In this document: positions 62,930 to 64,000 of the stretch, piece after piece
Layout: every line of letters starts with the position of its first letter
How positions within the stretch are numbered: the first letter of the stretch is position 1
Assembly: GCA_910591455.2 (NCBI GenBank)
Contig: OU342822.1
Span: forward strand, 15,909,154-15,973,153
Direction: 5' to 3'
Source: Pholis gunnellus
Lineage: Eukaryota; Chordata; Actinopteri; Perciformes; Pholidae
Length of the DNA: 64,000 nt
Notes under the pieces: generated by a model
Told to the model about the DNA's origin: nothing
The model's input: only the letters and a program-made list of their open reading frames with translations
Databases searched by the model: none
Program-made: the position numbers and the translations under genes

Positions 62930-63110
62930 GGAATAGTTCATCTTTTTGGAAATGTACTCTTATTCGCTGGTTAGCTTAGCTTAGCATAAAGACTGGAAAC
63001 AGCAAATCCACAAACCGGCACCTCTAAAGCTCACCAATCAACACGTTGCATCTTGTGTAAACACAACAAGCTGCTGTTTTACAGGGGTTATGTCCCGGAC
63101 CGTTCCTTGA
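62930..63110 (+). mobile_element. MITE TTAGCTTAGCATAAA family, copy 3, in snap91 intron 1
   Basis: GGAATAGTTCATCTTTTTGG leads directly into GGTTAGCTTAGCTTAGCATA and AAGACTGGAAACAGC, then CGGCACCTCTAAAGCTCACC, AAGCTGCTGTTTTACAGGGG and GTCCCGGACCGTTCCTTGAT. Relative to the other copies, part of the left arm is deleted. Confidence 0.7.
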
Positions 63111-63270
63111 TGTCTTCATGTCATCACTGTGAGACTAATTGGTGTTCACTGTTGTGGTCACTGTTAATGAGTGAGTTCTGCATCATTTTGACCGGAATAT
63201 TCCAGCTACCACTAGAGTGGTTTGTTTAGCAACTATAAAAAATGATTACCGCAGACCCAGACTAGATAAA

Positions 63271-63271
<1 letters not shown>

Positions 63272-63327
<56 letters not shown>
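63272..63327. repeat. (AC)n microsatellite in snap91 intron 1
   Basis: A pure run of 28 units. Confidence 0.95.
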
Positions 63328-63329
<2 letters not shown>

Positions 63330-64000
63330 GCACAGTATGAGGTCTCAGTTCATTCTTAGAGATCTCCTGTGGGCCGTGGATTACCGTCTAGAGTCTTTAT
63401 TTAGCTCAGTCAATCCTCATTAGACACACACACACTTGTAAGTCAGTATGTGTTAGTTTCAGGTATTGATACTATAAACAGAAAGCGTGGATTATATCAC
63501 TATATAAGATTGGCCCGTTAAAAAACAGTAAACAGATATAATAACATAGTTATTATTGGGTATTATGAGCTGATAGTCTGAGAATGGTAGTAGATAGCGC
63601 CGTGTTCATCGTGCTAGTATGAATATTAACTTGTAGCTGTGCCAGGGACATGATAATGTTACGTAATCATATTTCCGCCATTGTGGACCATGTCTCTATG
63701 CATGTGTCATTTGAAAAGGCTGCAGGGAGATGTAATCTTCAGCTATTTCACAGAGAAGTTAAGCTAAATGAGAGAAAAAATAAGAAAACTCTCAAGTAGA
63801 GGATGAAATAAAAGCGCTAATGTAGGGCTCTTCAAGCTGATATTGTCTACTACATTTTGTGTAGGAAGATAATTAAATAAACCTGAATCATTACACCGAC
63901 TGATGGCACTGGTGACGATAAGCCGAGACGTGTTAGATGGTGAGCATTGTGTGAAACAGGTGGTGTCAAGACAGGTGTGTATGTATGTGAGCTGTGTGGG

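Larger units (their letters stand above)
60775..64000 (+). other. snap91: snap91 intron 1 (continues past the window)
   Basis: No coding exon was recognised. It contains a MITE copy (62930–63110), an (AC)28 microsatellite (63272–63327) and short CA tracts. The rest is unremarkable AT-balanced intronic DNA. Confidence 0.6.

Noticed and set aside
60775..64000. Search for snap91 exon 2
   Set aside because: No segment encoding the expected ANTH continuation was found; the intron extends past the window.
1..64000. CRISPR arrays, prophage, toxin–antitoxin or other bacterial systems
   Set aside because: The window is vertebrate nuclear DNA. The regular repeats are microsatellites, MITEs and a satellite, with no spacer–repeat architecture.

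Overview
This is teleost fish genomic DNA. The genes have introns, with GT–AG junctions that I could join without a frameshift. The intergenic DNA is full of (CA/TG)n and (GA)n microsatellites. The interspersed repeats are families common in ray-finned fish: an L2-type LINE tail and several MITE-like non-autonomous elements. No prokaryotic, plasmid or viral gene organisation is present.

Layout. Positions 1–27,000 form a gene desert of microsatellites, repeats and several AT-rich, unique-looking blocks with POU, SOX and homeodomain-like motifs. Single-exon pou3f2 (27,373–28,539, +) follows, with a CCAAT-box-rich promoter and an (ATT)n/(AAT)n tract downstream. Positions 28,600–37,700 are gene-free and hold an unusual palindromic satellite (33,235–34,060). 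A gene-dense right half follows: faxc (37,749–42,471, −, 6 exons), ccnc (45,501–49,618, −, 12 exons), a type III-like intermediate-filament gene (50,175–54,173, +, 11 exons), pgm3 (54,987–58,599, −, 12 coding exons plus a probable non-coding first exon), and the first coding exon of snap91 (60,645–60,774, +). The rest of snap91 lies beyond the window.

The genes do not form an operon-like functional unit. pou3f2 is a neural transcription factor, faxc a membrane-anchored GST-like protein, ccnc the Mediator kinase-module cyclin, pgm3 a hexosamine-pathway enzyme and snap91 a synaptic clathrin adaptor. Their order recalls human 6q14–q16, where POU3F2–FAXC–CCNC and PGM3–SNAP91 are two separated blocks. 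FBXL4, COQ3, PNISR, USP45, RWDD2A, ME1 and PRSS35, which lie among them in human, were not found here. That fits one fractionated ohnologous segment after the teleost genome duplication.

The most noteworthy observations are: a cluster of four CACGTG boxes with an embedded TGACGTGA element in the pgm3/snap91 intergenic promoter; the palindromic 'GTCATAGTATAGTATGTC' satellite; candidate POU/SOX enhancers upstream of pou3f2; the atypical intermediate-filament gene structure; and several multi-copy MITE families recognisable within the window.
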